Assembly: GCF_023091865.1 (NCBI RefSeq)
Contig: NZ_JAHXDI010000002.1
Location: 434,001 to 498,000, forward strand
Length of the DNA stretch: 64,000 nucleotides
Reading direction: 5' to 3'
Source of the DNA: Chromohalobacter moromii
GTDB taxonomy: Bacteria > Pseudomonadota > Gammaproteobacteria > Pseudomonadales > Halomonadaceae
Every line of letters begins with the position of its first letter. The first letter of the stretch is position 1. A program made the position numbers and the translations under genes. Shown one piece after another: positions 55,565 to 64,000 of this stretch. The notes beneath the pieces are model-generated. The model searched no databases, was not told the origin of the DNA, and saw only the letters and a list, made by a program, of their open reading frames with translations.

Positions 55565-56428
55565 TCAAGGCGCGGCGCGGGCACGCCACCTTCCCGGCAG
55601 ATTGATCACCGCCAGCCCGGCGATGACCAGCGCCCCACCGAGCAGCTTGTGACTATCAAGGCCATCGCCGAGCAGCCAGACGCCGAGAAAAACGGCGATG
55701 ACCGGCATCAGCAACGTCAGCGGAACGACCCGGTTGATCGGGTGGCGACGCAGCAGTGAATACCACAAGCCATAGGCGATGATTGACGACATCACCGCCG
55801 TGTAGAATACCGCGCCCCAGCCGATCCAGCCGGCATGGCGAAGCGCTTGCATGTGCTGAGTTTCGAAAAGCCAACTGCCTAATGCGACCTGGGGAATGGC
55901 GAATAGCGCGATCCACCCGGCCAGCGTCAGCGGCGAGGTGGCCGGCGCACGCTTGATGATCAACGTCGATACCGCCCAGGCCAGGGCGCTGGTCAAGAGC
56001 GTCAACGTGGCCGTGGCATTGGGCAGCGCCGGCCCGCCAGCGAGTACCACGGCGCCGGAGAAGGCCAGCAGTAAGCCGAGCAGGCGGCGAAGGTCGAGGC
56101 GTTCCTTGAGGAACACAGCGGCGAGCAAGGTGGCAAAGGGCGTCCCCATTTGCACCAGCAAGGCGCCGGTGCCGGCCTCGGCCTGTCCCAGGCCTAGAAA
56201 CAGCAGCGGGAAATGCAGGCCGCCGAAGGTGACCGACAACACCAGCAGCCATGGCAGTTGCCGTCGTGTCACGCGTGTGAAGGGGACGACCAAGGCGGCG
56301 ACCAGCATGAAGCGCAGTGTCATCAGCATCAGGGGTGGCATGTCGTCCACGCCGACCTTGATGACGATGATGTTGAAGGCCCAGATGACGATGACTAAAA
56401 GGCCGATCAGAAGATCGCGAAGAGGCAC
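55565..56428 (-). CDS. EamA-family drug/metabolite transporter
   Basis: A 287 aa inner-membrane protein with ten predicted helices in two EamA repeats. The first repeat opens LVIVIWAFNIIVIKVGVDDMPPLMLMTLRFML, and the second lies around LTSALAWAVSTLIIKRAPA. Members usually export amino acids or metabolites; the substrate is unknown here. It is convergent with modC with almost no gap and divergent from the DUF192 gene. Confidence 0.86.
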   Translation of the reverse strand: MPLRDLLIGLLVIVIWAFNIIVIKVGVDDMPPLMLMTLRFMLVAALVVPFTRVTRRQLPWLLVLSVTFGGLHFPLLFLGLGQAEAGTGALLVQMGTPFATLLAAVFLKERLDLRRLLGLLLAFSGAVVLAGGPALPNATATLTLLTSALAWAVSTLIIKRAPATSPLTLAGWIALFAIPQVALGSWLFETQHMQALRHAGWIGWGAVFYTAVMSSIIAYGLWYSLLRRHPINRVVPLTLLMPVIAVFLGVWLLGDGLDSHKLLGGALVIAGLAVINLPGRWRARAAP

Positions 56429-56499
56429 GGTATGTCCTTGTGGCTGCGTAGGGTGAGGTATCTATTCGCGTTTGGCGATAGAACGCAAGAGGATAGCGC

Positions 56500-56985
56500 A
56501 TGAAACGGACATTGTACGTGTCGAGCTGGATAGTGTTGGGCCTTTGGGCGCTAACACTCGTGTCGGCATTCGGAGAGGAACGCTCGACGCTCGAGCGCGC
56601 CACGTTGGAGATTGCCGGCGAGACCCTATCGGTTGAGGTGGCCAGGCAGGCCGACGAGCGTGCCCGAGGGTTGATGGGGCGCGACGCGCTCGCGCCGGAC
56701 GCCGGCATGCTATTCGTCTATGCACGTCAGCAGCCACCGGCGTCGAGCTTCTGGATGTACCGCACCCTGATTCCTCTGGACATCGCTTTTCTTGGCGAGG
56801 CAGGAGAGATACGCGCCATCCGACACATGCAGCCGTGCAAGGCCACTTCCAGTGCCGAGTGCCCCAGTTATGCGGCCGAGGTTCCATTTCGCGCGGCGCT
56901 GGAAGTCAATGCCGGTTACTTTCGTCGACACGGCATCGAGGTGGGCGATCGTCTCCCGGTCGCGCCTTTACTATCGCCGCGCTAG
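56500..56985 (+). CDS. DUF192 family exported protein
   Basis: A 161 aa protein with an N-terminal signal or membrane anchor (LYVSSWIVLGLWALTLVSAF, about residues 4-23). The DUF192 core has VEVARQADERARGLMGRDALAPDAGMLFVY and FWMYRTLIPLDIAFLGEAGEI. The function of the family is unknown; it is commonly encoded singly in proteobacteria. It precedes the TauE/SafE gene by 62 bp on the same strand. Confidence 0.84.
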   Translation: MKRTLYVSSWIVLGLWALTLVSAFGEERSTLERATLEIAGETLSVEVARQADERARGLMGRDALAPDAGMLFVYARQQPPASSFWMYRTLIPLDIAFLGEAGEIRAIRHMQPCKATSSAECPSYAAEVPFRAALEVNAGYFRRHGIEVGDRLPVAPLLSPR

Positions 56986-57047
56986 GCTAGCGGGCCGACT
57001 GTCGACGCTGAAGTGGTACCGAATGTTCGATGACAAGGAGTGAGCAC

Positions 57048-57854
57048 GTGGATCCGATATGGTGGTTGGCTTATCTGGCCTTGGGCGGTGTAGTGGGTAT
57101 TTTCGCCGGCCTGCTGGGGGTCGGTGGTGGCGGTATCATGGTGCCGATACTGACATCGTTGTTCGCCCTGCAGGGGTTTCCGCATGACACCTTGGTCCAC
57201 GTGGCACTCGGGACGTCGCTGGCCGCCATCGTACCCACATCGCTGGCGAGCCTGCGCGCGCATCATCGTCGCGGCGGGGTGGTATGGCCGGTAGTGCGCT
57301 CCATCACGCCGGGCATTCTAGTGGGGACGTTTCTGGGCACCTTCCTGGCGTCCCACGTGCCGACGTCGGGGTTGGCCATCTTCTTTGCCTGTTTCATGGC
57401 CTTCGTCTCGTTACAGATGCTGATTAATCTCAAGCCCCAGCCGTCGCGCACCTTGCCGGGTGCCTGGGGCGTCTCGGGCGTGGGACTGAGCATCGGCGGT
57501 ATCTCCGCTTTGGTCGCCATCGGTGGCGGTTCGTTGACGGTGCCTTTCCTCACTTGGTGCAACGTCTCCATGCGACGTGCGATCGGCACATCCGCAGCAG
57601 TGGGGTTGCCGATCGCGCTGGCAGGGGCGGTCGGTTATCTGATCAACGGCTTGGGAGAACCTGGATTGCCCGTGGGAGCGCTGGGGTTCGTCTACTGGCC
57701 GGCGGTGATCCTGATGTCGAGCGTGAGCTTCTTCACCGCACCCCTGGGCGCTCGGCTCGCCCATCATCTGCCCGTGTCCGCGCTCAAGCGGATCTTCGCG
57801 TTTGTCCTGATGGCGTTGTCGGTCAAGATGTTGCTCACCGTCTTATCGGGATAG
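57048..57854 (+). CDS. TauE/SafE-family sulfite/organic anion exporter
   Basis: A 268 aa membrane protein with about eight helices. It has the family features VVGIFAGLLGVGGGGIMVPILTSLF in the N-terminal half and the repeat ISALVAIGGGSLTVPFL in the second. I chose the GTG at 57048, which has AAGGAG eight bases upstream; an ATG at 57030 lacks a ribosome-binding site. Members export sulfite or sulfonate-derived compounds, but the substrate cannot be inferred here. Confidence 0.85.
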   Translation: MDPIWWLAYLALGGVVGIFAGLLGVGGGGIMVPILTSLFALQGFPHDTLVHVALGTSLAAIVPTSLASLRAHHRRGGVVWPVVRSITPGILVGTFLGTFLASHVPTSGLAIFFACFMAFVSLQMLINLKPQPSRTLPGAWGVSGVGLSIGGISALVAIGGGSLTVPFLTWCNVSMRRAIGTSAAVGLPIALAGAVGYLINGLGEPGLPVGALGFVYWPAVILMSSVSFFTAPLGARLAHHLPVSALKRIFAFVLMALSVKMLLTVLSG

Positions 57855-58104
57855 ATGTGGGCATTGAGTTAGACGTTGGTCGAAGGCAGGCTCAATATGG
57901 CAAACGTCTGTTCCGGTTGGCGCAACGGGCGGTTATCATGCCCGCCGGCTATCGGCTTTGGCACATATTGCCTACGCTGAGTGCAAGGGAATTGAAGGCG
58001 CTGGAGTGTACTGCGTTCGCGGTGCTTTTCGGTCGCTCCCGGTTGTCGGTCGTGGCCTCGGCCTTGCGATCGGCTCGTCAAAATAATGTTAAAGAGGTGC
58101 ATGC

Positions 58105-59082
58105 ATGAAACGTTACGCCTTTACCGCTGCGTTATTCTCCGGGGCCCTGCTGGGTGCCGCCGCGCTATCGACGCCGGCGATGGCTCAAGATCAGGAGCGC
58201 TTCGTCACCATCGGGACAGGTGGACAGACAGGGGTTTACTACGTGGTGGGACAGTCGATCTGTCGTCTGGTCAACCGCAACTCGGAAGACACCAACATTC
58301 GCTGTAACGCACCGTCTACCGGTGGCAGCGTGGCCAACATCAACGGCATCAAGTCCGATGAACTGAGCATGGGCGTCGCGCAGTCCGACGTGCAATATCG
58401 TGCCTACAACGGTGAGGGTGATTTCAAGCAGCCGATGGAAGACCTGCGTGCGGTATTTTCCGTGCACGGTGAGCCGCTGACCGTTCTGGCGCGCAAGGAT
58501 GCTGACATCCATGGCATCGAAGATCTCAAGGGTAAGCGCGTCAACATCGGCAACCCGGGGTCCGGTCAGCGCGCCACCATGGAAGTGCTGATGGATGCCG
58601 AAGGCTGGGACAAAGATGTGTTCTCGCTGGCCTCCGAGTTGGGCGCTTCCGAAATGGCCTCGGCGCTGGCGGATAACAACATCGATGCTATGGCGTATGT
58701 GGTCGGCCACCCCAATGGCGCGATTCAGGAAGCAACCACGACCGTGGATGCCAACCTCGTCCCGCTGAACGATGACGCGGTGGATGGCTTGGTCGAGGAA
58801 TATCCCTACTACGCCAAATCGGTCATTCCCGGTGGCATGTACAAGGGCAACGATGAAGATGTCGAGACGTTCGGCGTCAAGGCGACTTTCGTGACTTCCT
58901 CCAAGGTGGATGACGATGTCGTCTACGAAGTGGTCAAGGCGGTGTTCGACAACTTCGATCGTTTCAAGCGTCTGCACCCGGCCTTCGCCAACCTGGAACC
59001 GGAAGAAATGATTTCCGACGGTCTCTCCGCGCCGCTGCACGAGGGCGCCAAACGCTATTATAAAGAGCGTGGTTGGCTGTAA
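58105..59082 (+). CDS. TAXI-family TRAP transporter solute receptor
   Basis: A 325 aa periplasmic receptor of the TAXI type. A signal peptide (about 27 residues, ending AMA) precedes FVTIGTGGQTGVYYVVGQSICRLV, the hallmark motif, and the regions GKRVNIGNPGSGQRATMEVLMDA and GMYKGNDEDVETFGVKAT. Related receptors bind glutamate or other small acids. AGAGG precedes the ATG. The fused TRAP permease gene follows 161 bp later; there is no regulator beside them. Confidence 0.92.
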   Translation: MKRYAFTAALFSGALLGAAALSTPAMAQDQERFVTIGTGGQTGVYYVVGQSICRLVNRNSEDTNIRCNAPSTGGSVANINGIKSDELSMGVAQSDVQYRAYNGEGDFKQPMEDLRAVFSVHGEPLTVLARKDADIHGIEDLKGKRVNIGNPGSGQRATMEVLMDAEGWDKDVFSLASELGASEMASALADNNIDAMAYVVGHPNGAIQEATTTVDANLVPLNDDAVDGLVEEYPYYAKSVIPGGMYKGNDEDVETFGVKATFVTSSKVDDDVVYEVVKAVFDNFDRFKRLHPAFANLEPEEMISDGLSAPLHEGAKRYYKERGWL

Positions 59083-59243
59083 GCGTTAGCTTGATGTCGT
59101 GCTAGACGATGCGCGGCCGCTTCGGCGCCGCGCATCGCTGGTTCTGGCCACGCGGTGGCGAATGAAACAAGCGACTGTGATGTGTTTTTTGGTCGGCCAG
59201 GGCGCGCGAAGCACGCTCTGATCGACACCACCGGGACAACAGT

Positions 59244-61841
59244 ATGCAAGACGATAAGTCGACGGCATCCACGCGAGAAGCCGAGCTTGAAGAACTGGCT
59301 GCCAACGAGACTGGGGCTCGCAAGCCCGCGGGGCCGGTTGGCAAACTGCTGCTTTGCGTGGCGGCGGTCTGGTCGTTGTTCCAGCTCTGGATCGCGTCGC
59401 CCTTACCCTTCGTATTCGGCTTTGGGGTGTTCAGTGCCACGGAGGCACGTTCCATCCATCTGGCCTTTGCCATCTTTCTGGCTTTCATGTCTTATCCGGC
59501 CTTCAAGCGTTCACCCCGCGAAAGGGTGCCGTTGTTAGATTGGGGGCTGGCACTGGTAGGCGCTTTCGCGGCGTCCTACATGTATTTCTTTTACGAGCAA
59601 CTTGCGCAACGCCCTGGTGCGCCGATCCTGCAGGACGTCATCATCGGTGTGATCGGTTTGTTGCTACTGTTGGAAGCCACGCGGCGTGCGCTTGGACCGC
59701 CGTTGATGATCGTGGCGATAGTGTTCATCGTCTATTCACTGGCAGGCCCCTACATGCCGGGGATGTTAGCGCATCGCGGGGTGAGCCTGTATGGCCTGGT
59801 CAATCACCAGTGGCTAACATCGCAAGGCGTGTTCGGCATCGCCTTGGGCGTGTCGACGAGCTTCGTGTTCCTGTTCGTATTGTTCGGTGCCTTGCTGGAT
59901 AAGGCCGGGGCCGGCAATTATTTCATCAAGATGGCGTTTTCGATGCTGGGCCACTATCGCGGCGGTCCGGCCAAGGCGGCTGTCGTCGCCTCGGGCATGA
60001 CCGGCCTTATTTCGGGCTCCTCGATTGCCAATACCGTGACGACCGGTACTTTTACCATTCCCATGATGAAGCGCGTCGGCTTTAGCCCCACCAAAGCCGG
60101 TGCGGTCGAGGTCTCGTCGTCGGTCAATGGTCAGATCATGCCGCCGGTGATGGGGGCCGCGGCCTTCTTGATGGTCGAGTATGTGGGTATTTCGTATGTT
60201 GAAGTCATCAAGCATGCCTTCCTGCCGGCATTGATCTCCTATATAGCGCTGATCTACATCGTTCACCTCGAGGCGCTCAAGGCCAATATGCGCGGGCTCG
60301 AGAGCAGCAATCCCGTACGTCCATGGCTTCAGAAATTCGTCGGTTTCCTGACCGGGCTGGTGGGGATCATGGCCTTGGCGCTGATCGTGTATTACGGGTT
60401 GGGATGGCTCAAGCCGGTGTTGGGTGAGGCCATGCCGTGGGTGGCCGCCGCCGGGCTGGCGGTGATCTATGTGGCGCTGCTCAAGCTAGGGTCGCGTTAC
60501 CCCGAGCTTGAGAAGGACGATGCCAATAGCGATATTTCAGTGCTTCCGCAAACGCGGCCTACGGTGATGGTAGGGCTTTATTTTCTACTGCCTGTCGTGG
60601 TGCTGGTGTGGTGCCTGATGGTGGAGCGCTTGTCGCCAGGGCTCTCGGCGTTCTGGGCGACCGTGCTCATGATCGTCATCATCCTGACCCAGCGTCCGCT
60701 GGAGGCATTTTTCCGTGGACGCGGCGGGCTAGGCAATGAAGTCAAGCGTGGCGTCGTCGATCTCTGGGAGGGTCTGATCGACGGTGCACGCAACATGATC
60801 GGCATCGGCATCGCCACGGCGGCGGCGGGGATTATCGTCGGCGCCGTCTCTCAGACCGGCGTGGGGCTGGTACTGGCAGGCTTGGTCGAGACGCTGTCGA
60901 TGGGCAATCTGTTGCTGATGCTCATGCTGACGGCGGTGTTGAGCCTTATTCTGGGCATGGGGCTGCCAACCACGGCTAACTATATCGTGGTCTCCGCGCT
61001 GCTGGCGCCGGTCATCGTCCAACTGGGTGAGCAGAATGGCTTGATCGTACCGCTGATCGCGGTGCATCTGTTCGTCTTCTATTTCGGCATCATGGCGGAT
61101 GTGACGCCCCCGGTGGGACTGGCCTCGTTCGCCGCTGCGGCGATTTCCGGGGGCGATCCCATTCGCACCGGTTTCCAGGCGTTTTATTACAGCTTGCGTA
61201 CGGCGGCGTTACCCTTCCTGTTCATTTTCAATACCGATCTGCTATTGATCGATGTGAACTGGTGGCACGGCATACTGATCTTCGTGGTGGCAACGGGGGC
61301 AATGCTGATCTTCGCTGCCGCCACGCAGGGCTATATGGTGGTGAGAAACCGCTGGTACGAGAGCCTGCTGCTGTTGCTGGTGGCTTTCACGCTGTTCCGG
61401 CCCGGGTTCTGGATGGACATGATTCATGATCCGTATCGGGACATCCCACCAGCGCAGTTCGAGCAAGCGTTAGGCGCTATCGATGACGATAGCAATCTGC
61501 GCGTTCGTGTCGACGGTCTCGATGCCTATGGTTCACCGACCAGTTTCGTGATGTTGGTACCGGCCCCGGAAGGGGACAGCGGTAGCGAGCGTATGCAGAA
61601 CCTGGGCCTGACCTTGATGCAGGAGGAGGGCAAGACACTGGTCGACATGACCGATTTCAATAGCCAGGCGGAGAAACTGGGCTTCGATTTCGATCAAGAG
61701 ATCGTGTCGATTCGAGCCCCCGTCGAGCGCTGGCCGAAGGAGTGGATGTGGATACCGGGGCTGGCGGTATTCGCACTCGTCGTCTGGCTGCAACGCCGCA
61801 GGCGGCCGACACTGAGCCGGCACGCCGACGCTGCGACGTAA
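59244..61841 (+). CDS. Fused TRAP transporter permease (DctQ-DctM type, TAXI system)
   Basis: An 865 aa membrane protein in which the small DctQ-like and large DctM-like subunits are joined, as usual for TAXI systems. The DctM core has GLISGSSIANTVTTGTFTIPMMKRVGFSP, SVNGQIMPPVMGAAAFLMVEYVG and LGMGLPTTANYIVVSALLAPV. The C-terminal 110 residues (after residue 740) form an extra soluble region after the last helices. It imports the receptor's ligand with a cation gradient. Confidence 0.92.
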   Translation: MQDDKSTASTREAELEELAANETGARKPAGPVGKLLLCVAAVWSLFQLWIASPLPFVFGFGVFSATEARSIHLAFAIFLAFMSYPAFKRSPRERVPLLDWGLALVGAFAASYMYFFYEQLAQRPGAPILQDVIIGVIGLLLLLEATRRALGPPLMIVAIVFIVYSLAGPYMPGMLAHRGVSLYGLVNHQWLTSQGVFGIALGVSTSFVFLFVLFGALLDKAGAGNYFIKMAFSMLGHYRGGPAKAAVVASGMTGLISGSSIANTVTTGTFTIPMMKRVGFSPTKAGAVEVSSSVNGQIMPPVMGAAAFLMVEYVGISYVEVIKHAFLPALISYIALIYIVHLEALKANMRGLESSNPVRPWLQKFVGFLTGLVGIMALALIVYYGLGWLKPVLGEAMPWVAAAGLAVIYVALLKLGSRYPELEKDDANSDISVLPQTRPTVMVGLYFLLPVVVLVWCLMVERLSPGLSAFWATVLMIVIILTQRPLEAFFRGRGGLGNEVKRGVVDLWEGLIDGARNMIGIGIATAAAGIIVGAVSQTGVGLVLAGLVETLSMGNLLLMLMLTAVLSLILGMGLPTTANYIVVSALLAPVIVQLGEQNGLIVPLIAVHLFVFYFGIMADVTPPVGLASFAAAAISGGDPIRTGFQAFYYSLRTAALPFLFIFNTDLLLIDVNWWHGILIFVVATGAMLIFAAATQGYMVVRNRWYESLLLLLVAFTLFRPGFWMDMIHDPYRDIPPAQFEQALGAIDDDSNLRVRVDGLDAYGSPTSFVMLVPAPEGDSGSERMQNLGLTLMQEEGKTLVDMTDFNSQAEKLGFDFDQEIVSIRAPVERWPKEWMWIPGLAVFALVVWLQRRRRPTLSRHADAAT

Positions 61842-61878
61842 ACGGACACATCGCGTCGGTACGTGGTGTAACAAAATG

Positions 61879-61907
61879 CGCCCGCCTCGAGAGAGGCGGG
61901 CGTTTTT
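61879..61907 (+). terminator. Intrinsic terminator after the TRAP permease gene
   Basis: CGCCCGCCTC GAGA GAGGCGGGCG followed by TTTTT, 38 bp after the stop. The stem is a perfect 10 bp and the loop is a 4-nt GAGA; it is the clearest terminator in the window. Confidence 0.88.
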
Positions 61908-62030
61908 GATGGTGGCTTTCGCGGCTCCGGGGAATGGCAATGGCGTGTCGCTATCGAGGCGGCAGGTGGTATTTTTTGCGACAATGCTCAGAAATACTCT
62001 TTCAATCCCCTAGCCCCCAATGAGGTTGCC

Positions 62031-62822
62031 ATGGCGTCGCTGTCCACGATTCACCTTTATCCCATCAAATCTACTGCGGGACGTATGCAAGAATCGGCAT
62101 GGGTCGGTTTGGAAGGGATAGTGGGTGATCGACGTTTCATGGTTGCCAAGCCCGATGGCACCTTCCTGACCGCCCGCACGCATCCACAGTTGCAGTGCGT
62201 GACCGCGACGTTCGACGGTCAAACGCTGGGCCTGTCGCATCCGCAACTGCCCGCGTTGGAACTGGCGGTGGGGGCCTTCGATCTAGCAACGTTCGCCACT
62301 ACGGTATGGGCCGACGACTTCGATGCCTGGACCACGCATGCACGCCTTGATGCCTGGTTCAGTGAGGTGGCGGGCGAACCCGCGCGGTTGTTGTGGCTGG
62401 GTGAGCAATCCGCACGTTATCGGCGCTCCATCGAACAGCGCGTCAGCTTTGCCGATGGTTACCCGCTGTTATTGATCTCCGAGGCCTCGTTGGCCGATCT
62501 CAACACGCGCACGGCTGAGCAGCATCTCATGGCGCAGTTTCGCCCCAACCTGGTGATCGCCGGTACCTCGGCGTATGCCGAGGACGAGTGGCGACGCATC
62601 CGTCTGGGCGAGGTCGTTTTCCGTGTCGCCAAGCCATGCGCTCGCTGCGCGATGGTTAGCGTCGATCCCGCCACGGGTACGTTCAAGGAGGGGCGCGAAC
62701 CCTTGCGCACGCTAGCCGGTTACCGGCGCGGCGAGGGCGGCAAGGTGTATTTCGGGCAGAACCTGATTGCCGAAAACGAAGGCCGCATCACGTGTCATGA
62801 TCGTCTCGAGGTGCTGGAGTGA
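62031..62822 (+). CDS. MOSC domain protein (YcbX-like, without ferredoxin domain)
   Basis: A 263 aa protein with an MOSC N-terminal beta-barrel (LYPIKSTAGRMQESAWVGLEGIVGDRRFMVA) and the MOSC domain with Cys in RVAKPCARCAMVSVDPATG. YcbX of E. coli uses this cysteine to bind a molybdenum cofactor for N-hydroxylated substrate reduction but also has a C-terminal 2Fe-2S domain, absent here. It overlaps, or lies just before, a SUOX-fold gene, so a role in molybdenum cofactor chemistry is likely. Confidence 0.85.
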   Translation: MASLSTIHLYPIKSTAGRMQESAWVGLEGIVGDRRFMVAKPDGTFLTARTHPQLQCVTATFDGQTLGLSHPQLPALELAVGAFDLATFATTVWADDFDAWTTHARLDAWFSEVAGEPARLLWLGEQSARYRRSIEQRVSFADGYPLLLISEASLADLNTRTAEQHLMAQFRPNLVIAGTSAYAEDEWRRIRLGEVVFRVAKPCARCAMVSVDPATGTFKEGREPLRTLAGYRRGEGGKVYFGQNLIAENEGRITCHDRLEVLE

Positions 62823-62941
62823 AAATAGACCGGCCACGATATTCGGCAACCGAGTCTGGCATGCAAGCACCATGTTGCGGTGGTAGGGTCATTGATAGCG
62901 GTATGACGTTTTTGCTCGCACTCGGATGGGAACGGCTAATC

Positions 62942-63484
62942 ATGAGTATCTTGATGACGCTGAGGCAATGCCTGAGGCGTCGAGGCATGACGGCCGGACT
63001 TGGCTTCTTTGTGTTCATGTCCTGTGTGTCGGTGGTACATGCTCACCCATTGCCGGCTCCCGAAGGAAAGGTCATGTTGACCGTGGAGGGGGATATCTCG
63101 CGTACCAACGGTAATGGTGTGGCACGCTTCGACCGCGACATGCTGCAGGCATTGCCACAAGGCACTACCGTCACGCATACCCCCTGGACCGCAGGTGCAT
63201 CGCATTTCAAAGGCCCTTTGCTGGGCGCAATTTATGACGCGGTCGGCGCTCGCGGCGATTCGCTGCACGTCGTCGCGTTGAATGATTTCGCTGCCGACGT
63301 ACCGCTGACCGAGGCAAAAGAGTACGGCGTCATTCTAGCCATGCAGCGCGATGGCGAGCCGATGCCGGTGCGTGAGTACGGCCCGTTGTTCGTGCTCTAT
63401 CCTTTCGATGATTACCCCGAACTGCAGACTGAGGAAGTGCGTTTCCGCTCGGTCTGGCAGGTCGCGCGTATTGTCGTGGAATGA
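62942..63484 (+). CDS. Exported SUOX-fold (molybdopterin oxidoreductase-like) protein without the cofactor cysteine
   Basis: A 180 aa protein with a signal peptide of about 34 residues, followed by a small sulfite-oxidase-type fold (LTVEGDISRTNGNGVARFDRDMLQAL; FKGPLLGAIYDAVGA; YGPLFVLYPFDDYPEL). In true enzymes a cysteine binds molybdopterin near the TTVTHTPWTAG stretch; no Cys is visible in the mature region. It is probably a non-catalytic ligand-binding protein. Its stop overlaps the next start (ATGA), so it is coupled to the membrane sensor. The start is uncertain: a longer frame begins at 62819. Confidence 0.68.
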   Translation: MSILMTLRQCLRRRGMTAGLGFFVFMSCVSVVHAHPLPAPEGKVMLTVEGDISRTNGNGVARFDRDMLQALPQGTTVTHTPWTAGASHFKGPLLGAIYDAVGARGDSLHVVALNDFAADVPLTEAKEYGVILAMQRDGEPMPVREYGPLFVLYPFDDYPELQTEEVRFRSVWQVARIVVE

Positions 63485-64000
63485 TGATGGTCTGGCGCTC
63501 CCGTATCCATCTCGTGTCGCGTTTGCCGATGCGGCTCAAGCTTGGGGCCTGCGCGGCGATCCTGTTTTTCGTTGCGGCCCTGGTGGTGGTCAGCTTGATC
63601 ATCTGGCGACAGGAAGTCCTGGCCAAGAGCGTTGCCGGCGACGCCGCCTGGGCGGCCTACAAGCTGGATCGGGAAACCATTCAGATGCGCAATGCCGTCT
63701 TGCAGGCCGAACAGAATCCGGGCGAGTTCGATGACGTGCGCATGCGCTTCGAATTGCTGTATAGCCGCATCAATCTGCTACGCGAAGGCGAAATCGCCGC
63801 GCTTTTTCAGTCGTTGCCCGAAGCGCGCGCGCTGTTGCCGGAGATCCTGTCGCGCAGCGATGCACTGGATGCCGCCTTGACGCGAATGTCCCCCGAGTCA
63901 CCCGAGCTTTCCTCATTAGATGAACGCTTGCAGACGCTGAGCGGCCTCAGCGAGCGCCTCGTCGTGTCGGTCAACGCCTATCTCGCCGAATCCAAGACGC
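63481..64000 (+). CDS. Membrane sensor protein, N-terminal part (runs off right edge)
   Basis: Open to the end of the window (about 173 codons). It opens MMMVWRSRIHLVSRLPMRLK, followed by one membrane helix (LGACAAILFFVAALVVVSLII, about residues 21-41) and a helical, Leu/Glu-rich periplasmic segment that resembles the input region of histidine kinases or GGDEF proteins. The output domain is outside the window, so I cannot name it. It is translationally coupled to the SUOX-fold protein, which may be its periplasmic partner. Confidence 0.6.
   Translation, partial: MMMVWRSRIHLVSRLPMRLKLGACAAILFFVAALVVVSLIIWRQEVLAKSVAGDAAWAAYKLDRETIQMRNAVLQAEQNPGEFDDVRMRFELLYSRINLLREGEIAALFQSLPEARALLPEILSRSDALDAALTRMSPESPELSSLDERLQTLSGLSERLVVSVNAYLAESKT

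Noticed and set aside
57855-58104. A possible small gene between the TauE/SafE and TAXI receptor genes.
   Set aside because: Open frames there are shadows or lack a ribosome-binding site; it appears to be a promoter region for the TAXI operon.

Overview
This 64 kb window looks like chromosome of a moderately halophilic gammaproteobacterium, most probably a member of the Halomonadaceae (Halomonas or Chromohalobacter type). That is an inference from high G+C, acidic proteins, gamma-proteobacterial gene types (cysJI, glcDEFG, ydfG, ypeA, aaeXAB, ydeP, mtfA) and many solute transporters (TTT, TAXI-TRAP, NhaC, LctP). I saw no rRNA, tRNA, CRISPR array, phage or insertion sequence. Gene density is high. 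Starts were moved downstream where a Shine-Dalgarno sequence and the family's usual length favoured it.

Layout. 1-3860 (minus): a YnjBC-type ABC importer (ynjC runs off the left edge) behind an APH-fold kinase. 4118-5923: a DUF748/AsmA-like envelope protein. 5984-11721: a GntR regulator divergent from a SAF-domain dehydrogenase and a tripartite tricarboxylate transporter (tctCBA), with palindromic operators and an attenuator-like hairpin between tctC and tctB. 11865-14271: the MtfA peptidase and a GNAT-nitrilase fusion. 14431-20412: a hydroxyproline-type catabolic cluster (epimerase, DapA-family deaminase, DadA-type dehydrogenase, NhaC-family carrier, GntR regulator) with related operator-like sites at its promoters. 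20693-25400: a flavin reductase and a ferric-siderophore ABC importer. 25783-27269: a GST and a dienelactone hydrolase. 27496-31027: cysJI sulfite reductase.

31109-34566 (minus) is the most interesting locus. A fused PabB-PabC, a PabA glutaminase and an AurF-type diiron N-oxygenase form a tight three-gene operon behind a very AT-rich leader. The gene set predicts p-aminobenzoate made from chorismate and then N-oxygenated. 34806-37479: a DksA/TraR-like zinc-finger protein and a YdeP-type molybdoenzyme. 37673-43958: the glycolate oxidase operon glcDEFG and the permease gene glcA, each preceded by an AATTGGT-N4-ACCAAT operator. 44341-46285: a second GST, YdfG and YpeA. 46311-50582: a LysR regulator and an AaeXAB-type aromatic acid efflux pump. 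50834-55558: a CirA-like TonB receptor and modABC molybdate uptake. 55565-61841: an EamA exporter, a DUF192 protein, a TauE/SafE exporter and a TAXI-TRAP transporter. 62031-64000: a MOSC protein, a small SUOX-fold protein that appears to lack the cofactor cysteine, and the start of a membrane sensor that runs off the right edge.

Recurring themes are organic-acid and amino-acid uptake with local GntR control, iron and molybdate acquisition, and several molybdenum-linked proteins (ModABC, YdeP, MOSC, SUOX-fold).
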